Assembly: GCA_963680875.1 (NCBI GenBank)
Contig: OY804579.1
Location: 56,247,718-56,311,717, forward strand
DNA: 64,000 nt
DNA from: Bathymodiolus brooksi
Taxonomy: Eukaryota > Mollusca > Bivalvia > Mytilida > Modiolidae
Reading direction: 5' to 3'
Shown: one piece after another, positions 26,101 to 38,100 of the stretch
Layout of the letters: each line of letters begins with the position of its first letter
How positions within the stretch are numbered: the first letter of the stretch is position 1
Translations under genes and position numbers: made by a program
Notes under the pieces: model-generated
Seen by the model: the letters and a program-made list of their open reading frames with translations, nothing else
Told to the model about the DNA's origin: nothing
The model's database searches: none

Positions 26101-29100
26101 GTCTACTCATTTTTGTTTTGTTTGCGAGTATAGTTTTTGGCTTCTGAACAGCAATTGTTGTATGGTATTACATTGTTTTGGGCGTTTTCCAGTTTCATAT
26201 TTATGATATTTGTGTTGAAGCATCCCAATCGGACGACGGAAAGACAGATTAGTGTTCGTCTGGTTCGTTAAATGCAATTTCGACAGGTGTCACATGTAAA
26301 TCAAAAGGACTGATTATCCTTTCGGAACACTTGATTCTTTCCGATTGGAAGTTCGTGTTGTTCAAGTATGTTTTATGTATTTTAGCTCACCTGGCTCAAA
26401 GGGATAGGTGAGGTTATGTCACAATGTTGCGTCAGTCATCTGTATGATTGATTGATTGGTGTTTAACGCCACTTTCATCAATATTTCAGCTATATCATGG
26501 CGACCAGTTTTAGTGGTGGAAGAAGCCGGAGTACCCGGAGAGAACCACCGACCATGGGCAAGCAACTAGTAAACTTTATCACTTACGGTTTCGAGTCGAG
26601 TGCACCCTATTTTGTAATTTACAAAGCCGGGCGCGAACCCACGCCGTATTGGTGATAGGCTTGTATGAGTTGTTAAATCCAACGACCTAACTCATTGAGC
26701 CATCCCCCCCTCCCCCCGTCATCTGTAAGCTTTTCTTATCTCAAACTATACTGGTCTATTGAACCCAAACTTTATAAGCATGATCTAAAATTATCGGCCA
26801 AGACGAATTGCAATATTGCAAGAATGATGAATGGAAAATATTTTACAAACTTTCCTAAATTCATGTTGATCAGACATTCAGCATTGCCACCAGAGGCAAT
26901 AATAAGATGAGACAAACACCACAAGGAAACATACAAAAACAAAACAAAACAAAAACACTTAAAACTAAAGCTTGGACAATATACGAACTCTCTTAAAAAC
27001 CGATAGTGACATCAGGTGCTCCTGAAAGGTAAGCATGTTCTTCTTTGTCAGCGACACCCGTCGTATTGCCGATTGGTCAAAATTGGTGAAATCAAAATCA
27101 GTTGTGAAGAACGCCCGGGAAGAATGTCAAATGGTTACGAAATCATGGTAATTTGCGAAACAGATATCCCCTAATTCACGATGGTGTACATAAAATTTAC
27201 CGAGTGATGACTCTAATTTTCCTAGGTTTGACTTATTCCTGGGTAACTTTTCTGACAACAGTTGTCCTCTCTCTAGGAAGTCACTGCATTGGACACAAAC
27301 TTTAGCGTATCGGATCAATTTTTAATGTAGACACCATACGCCGATGACGCAGGTATATTTCTACCAAGAAAGGGAAAATTCACAATTGGAAGGTCAAAGC
27401 CATATATTTTTACCCCCTCAAGAATTGAAGACAGCTATTGTCCCCTCTTGTCCTGGTCTTCCTGTTCCGTCACCTATGTTCCAATTATGTAATTGGGATG
27501 GTCACGTGAAGCCTGATTGAAAATAGGATGTGATATCGTAGAAAAGATACGCTCAGGTCAATCCTTAATAAGGTCAGAGACATATGAAACCATGTATCTG
27601 ATAATGTCTAGGTCAAGCATTTTAACTTTTTTACAGCTACTGATTATGAAGCTACTTTTGCAATAGCAAAGCAGACTGACATTTATAGTCTAATAGATTG
27701 CTAAAAGACTATACATTTCAACCAATCTACTCAAGCGCAGTTCCAGACAATTTTAAAAGCGAGGGAGGTTCCACTCAAAAAGGAGGTAAAAAGAAAAAAA
27801 AATCAGTCTAATTTTCGACACTGATACACGTAATTTTTCAGTTTCCGAGAAAGGGGGTTCAAACCACTGGACCCTCCTCCCCCTCCTCTGGATCCGCCAG
27901 CGCTAACATTTTAAAGAATTAATATTTATTTACTATATTTACTGTATTGGTGCATGACTTTTATTGACCTTTTTGAATTTTGCAACAGAAAAACATCCAA
28001 GCATAGATCTATAAATAGCCCAACAAACCACTCAATATTTCGTTGATTTTTATCCCTTCATTGATTGTTTTTTGGATCTTTTATGCTTTGTTTGATATAT
28101 TTCGTTTCGTTTTGTGATACTTTGTTTCGTTTCGTTTCTTCATTTTTCGTTTCGTTTCGTTTTGTGATACTTCATTTCGTTTCTTCATTTTTCGTTTCAT
28201 TTCTTCATTTTTCGTTTTGTTTCGTTGTATTTCGTTTCGTTTCGTTTCGTTTTCGTTTCTCAGTTTAGTAGTACCCTTTCTTGTCAGTTAAAATTTAAAA
28301 TATGTTGTTTCATACAGTTTTTTGAGAGTTTACTATCTTTTTTTAGATTACCTGGCCAAATGCCATGTGACCTTTTGCCATTGCTTGGCATACATCGAAT
28401 ATGGAAAATTTACACATTTAAATCATCTTACTTCTCTGGAACCACTTAACGAAATTAAACCAAACTTGGCTGCGATGATTCTTGGGTGGTTCCCTTTCAA
28501 AAGTGTGTCTAACAGCCCCACCCTCCATTCAAGATGGCTGCCATAACTGAAAACAGAAATGTCTTTAATCGTCTATTGCTTTATTATAAGTCATGGCGAA
28601 GTGTATTGGATACAACATTTTGTGATATAGTTTGTCAGTGACTTGCTGCAGGACTATGGTTTTCTCCGGATACTCTGGTTTCCTCCAACAATAAAACTGA
28701 CCTATATAACTGAAATATTGTTTAAAAGTGGCTTTAAACACCATAACCCTAACTCTGACTACTGCACCTACCATCTGCCAATACTTTTGAAAAAGCATTA
28801 GTGTTAAATCCTTGTTCCATGATTCTACAAAGCTATGTCTCTTACAGAGCACCAGACACAAAGAAGGAAGAATTCATTTGTAGGGACTGCTCATTATGTT
28901 TCTCCAGAAGTACTCACTAGTAAACAGGTTTGCAGTAGGTCAGTATACACTGGAATAATATAGTACATCATACACCCCAGGGTGTTAGTGGGAAAAAGAT
29001 TAACAGTCGCCAATGCGACAAAAATTTCCATTGGGCAACCTATTTTATGCGTAGCAATCGCCCAGCTGGCGACCTACAAAATTTATTTGGCAGCAGTGAT

Positions 29101-32100
29101 TTTCTGACTGCGTTTTTGGGCCGAATATGAAAAAGGCTCTTTTTCACAATTTCACAGGGGAAAATTCCCAATAGCGTGGTGATAAAATTATTCGTAAAAA
29201 TCGTTAATGAAAGCTTTTTCAAATGAAATATTAAAAGTCAGACTTTTTCTAGTTTATGACCTGGTTACTGTTTGTTTTGATTCTGCAAACGAAATACTAC
29301 GCACAAGATATCGGGAACCAGTGCAGTATATTGGGTCGTTTGATTTGATGAAAGTGGCGTGTATCGGACTGCGATAAAACTTCAGAAAAACGAAAGCGGA
29401 AAGTGTAGTATTTGGAATAAATTTTATATTAAAGATGTTTATTGAAATAAATTTAATATGAAAATAATAGTAAATATGTCCTATGATTTACGTTGCTTGA
29501 TATTTTGTTAATTAATTAGGAATTAAAAACGGAAAACAGTTGATGAAGCCGAATACGCGAATTATTGCCCATTGAGTTTTAAAGTTAAAAATAAAAATGT
29601 TACAATGTTGCATAATTCTAAATATTATGCAAATTTTTTTTTACCAGTAATGATGGAAGCAAGTACAGGTAACTTGAATCCTTTGGATTAAAAAAAACGT
29701 TTTTACTGCCCGAGAGCAATGAGGTTGCTGACGTTATTAAAACCAGTGAAACTGTTTGTGCTTCAAGTGAATCCGACCCACTACCGGTCACCGACACTAT
29801 TACTGATACACCATGTCCCCCAGAAGTTGAACGCCTTGTTACCACTGTCAGTGTCACTTTAGAAACAACAAATTCAAATTCTTTATTACCTAACACAGCT
29901 TCAAATGACATCCAACAACATGTTAATAGTGCAATTAGTGGCAGGGTCGTCTTAATAGCATAATAAGCCTCCGTGCAAAGCAACTCATTGGGGCCCATAA
30001 CTACACAACCACTCACAGAAATGGGTGATAAATTAAAATGTATAATTATTGTATTGGACAATTTGGTACTTCCAACAAAATCAGTGTTTAAACATTAAAA
30101 AACATGATGTACACAATAAACATAGATTAGCATTTTTGAAGGATAATCTTTGTAAAATGTATAAATGAAGTTGAAGTTGTTTCCAAAGGTTAGAAATTAG
30201 GACACCATCTTAAAACCAGCAATGACAGTGCAATTGTACATCTATTTGTATTGGAACATGATTTAGATGTGAAAATTCATGTTTGTACAAATGAAGTCTA
30301 AATCTTTGGGGCGCCAAAACTTGACACAGTCTGCAATTGGGGCAATACTATTTTTTACCAGAAGAGTGGAACAAGCTCATGGGAGCTTATCACAGATTCT
30401 TGCAACTCGCTTAGAAGAGTCCTGGACTTATAATTTTCAGTTGGGACTCACCAAAATTTCAAATTTTTGTAATGACTCGTCAAAATAAATTACTGCAAGT
30501 ATCACTGCTTATGTTGATTTATTTCATATTTCAGATTTAACTACTTGTATGATATTTTACATATTCATAGAATACATATAATCCTTGTGCTTCACCATGA
30601 GCAAGGGTAATTATAATTGAAGTTAATAGATTTATTGTTACTTTTGATATAATTTCAGTTCTGACCTTTGGGCTCTTGGTTGTATAATATATCAGCTATT
30701 GTCAGGTCTTCCACCATTTCGTGGAGGGTAAGTGTAAATACTAGTAGTTTTGTTTTGCAGTGTTTCAGCTAGACTTTGAAAAAACTCGACAATTTCCAGT
30801 TTTATCATAATTTCTTCAGGACATTCTTTAATAATTAAACTAATTTTTATAAAGTTCTTCAGGAGAATTTGAGAAATGGGTGAGCAAATGTCCTTAGACT
30901 GGTGCCTAGCTGAATCACTACTTTTGTACAATTTGTTTTGGCTTTATTGAAATGACAATTACAGTTCTAACACAGTAGCAAAGACATGATTTATATACTT
31001 TCTTTATGATAGTATTTAACTCAAAGTATGGAGAGATTGACAATTACCTACAAAACATTTAGGATCTGACTTCTTCCTGAAACCTATAAAAAGAAATTGC
31101 ACAAAAGCTTATTTTTTCAATCCAGACTTTTAAATTTCAGAAGTCTCCAACAATTACAGAATTTTAAAATGCTGTCCTTTTCAAAAATATGAAAAATGAC
31201 AAAAAATTACAATGATCAATTAATAAGGCCAATACGAGACATAGGAGAAGTAGGATCTTGCTAGAGGTAACCAGAGAAAACAAACTACACTGTACTACCT
31301 TTCATCCTAAAGTCACTGACAAACCATTATCATATAAGGATGTATCTAAAACACCTACAGTAACATGTGGCAGCTCAGTGATTTTCTCCGGGTACTCCGG
31401 TTTCCTCCACCAATATAACTGAAATATTGTTGAAAGTAGCATTAAGCATTATAACCCCTATTAAACATCTTAGTACTCTGCACAAATGGATAGGAGTTGA
31501 AACCTGTTTATACTGATTGAGTAGGTAGATGTACCAACTATAACATATAGTAGATCATGGAAGCTGCCATATCAATTGTGGACAGTAATCTCAAAATTTA
31601 CAATATATATGTGGAAATTCTTATCAGTGTTAAATATTAAAAAGACTAAATCCAAAAAATTTTCTTTCAAAATGTACTAAATTAAGAATTTGTAGATGCA
31701 TTTCTCATTTAGATCACACATTTACATTTGTGGAAGTTAGGGTACAAGAGATAATAAAAACAAAATATAATACAGTGTTTCAGCTAGACTTTGAATCTTC
31801 AGGACTCTCTTTAATAATTAAGCTAATTTTTTATGGACAATTTTGAAAAATGGATGGGCAAATGTCCTGAGACCAATGCCTAGCTGAATCACCATTATAC
31901 CAGAGATGAATTTAGACAATTTAAACAACAGGCTCAATTTATTCCATTTTTTTCACATTTTCTGGGATAATTGACATCATGGAAAGCATCATACAATTTC
32001 AATAAAGCATCTAATTTTCAATTAGTTTCTCCTTCAAGGTATACCAGTAGTTTATTAGTAAATTTTAAAACTAACATCCCAACTCAATCTATATTTATGT

Positions 32101-35100
32101 CAGAATTGTGGATGAAATGTAACCTATATCGTACCAACTTCCCTTCAGTACATGTATTGTGAATTTAACTAGTCAAACCTCATTAAACTGCCACCGTTTG
32201 TTCAGCAATAATTTGGCGTTATAACGAATTTGGCGATAATCTGAGGGAAGCCTTAAACCGGAAGTATGGACGCAGACATAAATGACCATCAGAAATAGAA
32301 TGACAAATTTATGGATGGGGGTTGTTAACTGATAAAAAATCAATAAACAATAATGATTTATTTTGACTTGTATAGAAACAATATTTTATGATACAAGCAT
32401 GACATGCAAAAATTATCATTCATAAATAAAGTTTTTGTAAGTCATCGAACTTATTTACACGTACGATGTCGTTTGCTGGGAGTTCTTTATTTGATATATC
32501 TTCGACAGTTCTATGCTTTACGGGTAATTCCCCAAAAAATAGAGAAATAATCTGCTATTTGTTGTTGAGTGCTTTTAGGATTGTTTCATTGCAGTCTATG
32601 ATTTCTTTTCCACTTTGGAGTAGACATTTTTACACTGAGAAATAGGAAACACTGTGCAAACTTCAAACAAGTTTTATTCACAATTAAAAGAGTTCACAAA
32701 CCATAAAACTAATACTCTGGTTTCAACTTTTAATTATACAACAATTAACTGTAATCAGATTGTTTGTGCAAGAACTTCAATTTACCTTAATTGCTTGTAA
32801 ACCTACCTGTAAAATCATCAACGTGTGACATAGCTGATTGGCATTATATCGAGGAACAATCAACAGTAAATTGACCATTTGATCTTTTGATACCTGGGCG
32901 GATGGCGATAAGCGAGTTTGGCATAATAATGAGGGTTTTTACATGGAAAGAAAACAGGACTTGATAATTTCATAGTGGTATGCGAGTTTGGCGATGAATC
33001 AGGGGCAATAAAACAGGGTTTTACTGTATATATGCTAATATCTATGATATTTTCAGACATGAGTTTCAAATATTCCAAAAAATCCAGAAATTAGAATATG
33101 ATTTCCCTGATGGATTTGATCCAGTTGCCAGAGATCTGGTGGAAAAGCTAATTGTAAGTCATTGTCTTGCTTTCATTAAATTAGACAAGAGATTAAAAAT
33201 GTTGTTTTGTCATGAAAATGCGTGGAAGGCTTTTCTTGTAGCAGCTATTAAATCAACTATTCTGATAAGTCTGTTTTGTAACGATCATATATCATACATC
33301 ATAAATTCACAATAATTGGACTAAACATTCATCCTGTAGTTTACATATCAGCCAGACACATTTCACCACACCTTGACCTCATTTTTAGTTCATTGACTTT
33401 TTAATCTTTGTTAAATTTGCCTAAATTTTGTATCATTAGGTCATTCTCAGTAATCCTACATTTTAGACAAACAGCATTATTATCTTAAGTTTTGGGGGTA
33501 TCTGACGACTTATATCGTTCCAGAGTTATGTCCCTTGGTTGTTGGTAAAATGGTGTTTTTAATGGTTTTCTTTATCAGATTTATCTAAGATTTGAATATT
33601 ACATTTAGATTGATTTACTTTGGTTTTAAGGTCTTTCATTATTCCAGAATTTTTAGCTCACCTTGCCAAAGGCAATGTGAGCTTTTGCCATCACTTGGCG
33701 TCCATCGTCTGTCGTCCGTTAACTTTTCACATTTTAATCTTCTCCTCTGAAACTTGGTAGGAAGCATCTATGGAAGGTCCTCTCCAAAGACTGCTCATTT
33801 TGTCTTGATCCATTAATAAACATGGCCGCCATAGGCAATTCTTGTTTCTGATTGGCCGATTTTTTTAAATCTTCTCCTCTGAAACCGCTTGGCCAAATGA
33901 ACGGAAACTTGGTAGGAAGCATCCTTGGAAGGTCCTCTCTAAAGATTGCTCCTTTCGTCCCGATCCGTTAACAAGCATGGCCACCACAGACAATTCTTGT
34001 TTCTGATTGGTTGATTTCTAAAAAATCTTCTCCTCTGAAACCACATGGCCAAATGAAACGAAACTTGGAAGGAAGCATCTATGGCAGGTCCTCTATAAAG
34101 ATTGCTCATTTCGTCCCGATCCATTAACAAACATGGCCACCACAGGCAATTCTTGTTTCTGATTGGTTGATTTCTAAAAAATCTTCTCCTCTGAAGCTTG
34201 GCCAAATGAATCGAAACTTGGTAGGAAGCATCCTTGGAAGGTCCTCTATAAAGATTGCTCATTTAGTTCTGATCCGTTAACAAACATGGCCACCATAGGC
34301 AATTCTTGTTTCTGATTGGCCGTTTTAAAAAAATCTTCTCTAAAACCGCTTGGCCAAATGAACCGAAACTTGGTAGGAAGCATCTTTAGTAGGTCCTCTA
34401 TAAAGATTGCTCATTTCGTCTCGATCCATTAACAAACATGGCCACCACAGACAATTCTTGTTTCTGATTGGTTGATTTCTAAAAAATCTTCTCCTCTGAA
34501 ACCGCTTGGCCAAATGAATCGAAACATGGTAGGAAGTATCCTTGGAAGGTCCTCTATAAAGATTGCTCATTTAGTTCCGATCCGTTAACAAACATGGCCA
34601 CCACAGACAATTCTTGTTTCTGATTGGTTGATTTCTAAAAAATCTTCTCCTCTGAAGCTTGGCCAAATGAATCGAAACTTGGTAGGAAGCATCCTTGGAA
34701 GGTCCTCTATAAAGATTGCTCATTTAGTTCTGATCCGTTAACAAACATGGCCACCATAGGCAATTCTTGTTTCTGATTGGCCGTTTTAAAAAAATCTTCT
34801 CTAAAACCACTTGGCCAAATGAACCGAAACTTGGTAGGAAGCATCTTTAGTAGGTCCTCTATAAAGATTGCTCATTTCGTCTCGATCCATTAACAAACAT
34901 GGCCACCACAGGCAATTCTTGTTTCTGATTGGTTGATTTCTAAAAAATCTTCTCCTCTGTAACCGCTTGGCCAAATGAATCGAAATTTGGTAGGAAGCAT
35001 CCTTGGAAGGTTCTTTATAAAGATTGCTAATTTAGTTCCGATCCGTTAACAAACATGGTTGCCACAGGCAATTCTTGTTTCTGATTGGTTGATTTCTAAA

Positions 35101-38100
35101 AAATCTTCTTCTCTGAAACCGGTTTGCAAAATGAATCGAAACTTGGTAGGAAGGTCATCTATAAAGTTTGCTCATTTAGTTCCGATCTGTTAATAAATAT
35201 GGCCACCACAGGCCATTCTTGTTTCTGATTGGTCGATTTCTAAAAATCTTCTCTGTAACTGCTCAGCCAAATGAACCGAAACTTGGTGGGAAGCACCTAT
35301 GGAAGGTTCTGTATTAAGTTTCCTCAAAGCAGAATGAAAGGTGAGCAACACAGGCACAGTGGGCTGAGCCTCTAGTTTAATGCCCCTTTATAACTGATCA
35401 AATGATGATTTTATGGTTTCTGAGTGTTAACTCAAGTCCTGGTTATTGCGTCAATTTAGAATTTTAAAACTACATGTTAGCTTTAAATGGATAACATATA
35501 AGTTTAGGGAGCAGTCGTGGTCGTGATCGCACTCTGTGCCTATCACCACTAAAGTTGTGAGTTCGAATCCCGCTCATGGTGAGGTGTACTCGATACAACA
35601 TTATGTGATAAAGTTTGTCAGTAACTTGTGGCAGGTCGGTGGTTTTCTCCGGGTACTCCGGTTTTCTCCACCAATAAAACTGACGACCACGATGTAACTG
35701 AAATATTGTTGAAAGTGGCGTTAAACAGTATAACTCTAACCCATGCAAGTTTGGATTCACAAATTCCTTTCCAAGGATGTTATTTCTCCTACAGGACAGC
35801 AGTAGTAACTCTGCTTATACATCTCTGTAGCCATTTATGCTAACTAGAGCTGTGTATATCTCTGTTGTGTGTCTGCAGGTTTGTTTCTTGAAGTTATCTA
35901 TGAAAACTTTTCAAAAATGACCTGTAAACCGTGACATTTGCACTGAAAATTAGTTGAACTATATACCGGTAGATATACTGCATAACTACAATTACGAAAA
36001 AGAATAAGACTAAGCAATTGGTGAGTTTTGTAAGGCTATGGTTTAGAGACCTGTTGGCAAAGTGGAAATGTAATTGATATAGTTATAGACTAAACTGTTT
36101 ACTTATTTGTATCAGGTTATAGAACCAACACAAAGACTTGGTTGTGAAGAATTGGGTGGTGTAGAAAAATTAAAGTCTCATCCATTCTTTGAGGGCATTG
36201 ACTGGGCACATTTATCAGTAAATAAACCACCAGAGTTACTTCCTTATTTACCAGCGACCACAGACAATCCAGATCAGTTATGGAGTCGGGTAGGTACTCA
36301 AATTAAAAACTTTTTAATTAGATTTCATTATCTTCCAGGAATGTTTCCTCTCGGAATGAAAATAAAAACATAAATCATGTATGATTCCATGACCCCCAAA
36401 ATCTGTATTTTCCGAACATGTCTGGTATTTCGGTTCATTGTCTGGAAACAATGAACGGTAAATAAACGTTTTTTTCTGTAAAAATGCAATAATGAGAGAA
36501 CAAAGTTGACATTTTCCTTTCAGCAATTAATTTGAAATTTATCCACCGGGTTAGTGAGTGAGTGATTGTTGTTAAGCGCCAACTTGATTTTCAATGAGAT
36601 GATGATGAAATCCGCTTTGTACTTAGACCAACAAGCTTAGTTAGATTTTTATAGTGCTAGCTCACTGAAACAACAGTCCACGGATAGACATGTCGCCTCA
36701 ATTGAACACGTTATCCTGATTCCGAACCAACTAATCTTTGCTCTTTCTCCTTAATGCTGCATGCTTAGCGGAGAAGCAACAAATACATATTTTATAGTCT
36801 CTGGTTTTACCTGATCTGAGCTCGGACACACAAGCAACCACACTCGAGGTGAGCACGCTAACTATTACACCACTGATGCGGTTTCCACCAGGTTAGGGAC
36901 GATAAAATGTAAGCTAGGTTTGATTTTTGAATATTAACACTTTTTTGTTCCTTGATTTGCCAGAAAATACCAATTGTTCAGGTTTCTTTTCAATAACCAA
37001 AGTCATCCTTTAGCAAATCAATTGAAATGTATTGAACATTGTTTAATGACTACAATACACAGGTCAAGTTCAAGTGGGAAAAGTTTCAGGTAATTGATGT
37101 CCATGATTAGATCACACAGATTTGATGTAGACAGATTTATTTAATCATAATACTAGTATATTGTGAAATATACCACTATTTAATAATGAATTTCAATTTG
37201 TTTCAGCCTGGCTTTGATGATAAAAGAATTGTAGAATTAATCACCAACAATGTAAATGTGTAAGTATTTAGGTAGTCCTTTAAATTTACACTCAAGATTT
37301 TTCACTTTATCTTAACAGTAGGGAAGTGTCAATAATTTATACCTTTATTACTCCTTGGGGGTGACATTGTTATAGAACATGACTTTATACATACTTGTGT
37401 GATATGTTTATGCACAATCAATGGAAGATAAATCAAATACAAATACTTACTACAAACAAGACAATGTTTTTACAGGATTAGGGTTATGGTGTTTAATGCC
37501 ACTTTCAGCAATATTTCAGTTATATTGTGGTGGTCAGGTTTATTGGTGGAGGAAATCTGAGTACCCGGAGAAAACCATCGACCTGCGGCAAGTCACTGAC
37601 AAATTTGATAACATAATGTTGTATCAAGTACACCTTGCCATGAACGGGTTTCGAACTCACAATGTTAGTGATGAGAGGCACTGATTGCATAGGTAGTTGT
37701 AAATCCAACTTCCATACGATCACGACGGCCCCCAATGTATTTAATTGATACTATTTTGATAAAGTCTCAATTATTGCTTTAATAAAAGTTTTCAGAATTT
37801 ACTGTAAGTGATCATAAATACAGTAAAAAGTGCCTTATGTCACCTTCCAAGGGAACATTGAAATATGCTAACAAAAGACAGGTGGTCATAAATACAGTAA
37901 AAAGTGCCTTATGTCGCCTTCCAAGGGAACATTGAAATATGCTCACAAAAGACAGGTGGTCATAAATACAGTAAAAAGTGCCTTATGTGACCTTCCAAGA
38001 GAACATTGAAATAGGCTCACAAAAGACAGGTGGTCACTAAATACATGTTTAATTAATAGATATGAAATGTACTGTGAATGGAGATTAAAATTAAGGTCAC

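Larger units (their letters stand above)
24551..28276. mobile_element. Mutator-like DNA transposon, 3726 bp, in PDPK1 intron 5
   Basis: The element runs from GGGTACTACTAAACTGAG to the inverse CTCAGTTTAGTAGTACCC. It is flanked by a perfect 9-bp direct repeat TTTCTTGTC (24542-24550 and 28277-28285). Terminal inverted repeats extend to about 24864 on the left and 27909 on the right. A 9-bp duplication with long TIRs and a GGG terminus is characteristic of Mutator-like elements. The interior holds a 156-codon Cys/His-rich ORF, a nested SINE and an antisense retroelement fragment. No DDE transposase was seen, so the copy is probably non-autonomous. Without the insertion the intron would be about 590 bp. 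Confidence 0.88.

Noticed and set aside
28928..28929. Earlier GT donor (CAG/GTTTGC) for PDPK1 exon 6
   Set aside because: Its use would put exon 7 out of frame. The donor at 28939 restores the conserved SSDLWALG.
29618..30061. 147-codon minus-strand open frame
   Set aside because: It is antisense to the more protein-like plus-strand frame at 29673-29963 and has no domain, splice signals or promoter.
33734..34570. Minus-strand open frames of 62-107 codons with repeated [13 protein letters not shown] peptides
   Set aside because: They follow the roughly 153-156-bp units of a non-coding tandem-repeat element. A unit length near a multiple of three keeps frames open by chance.
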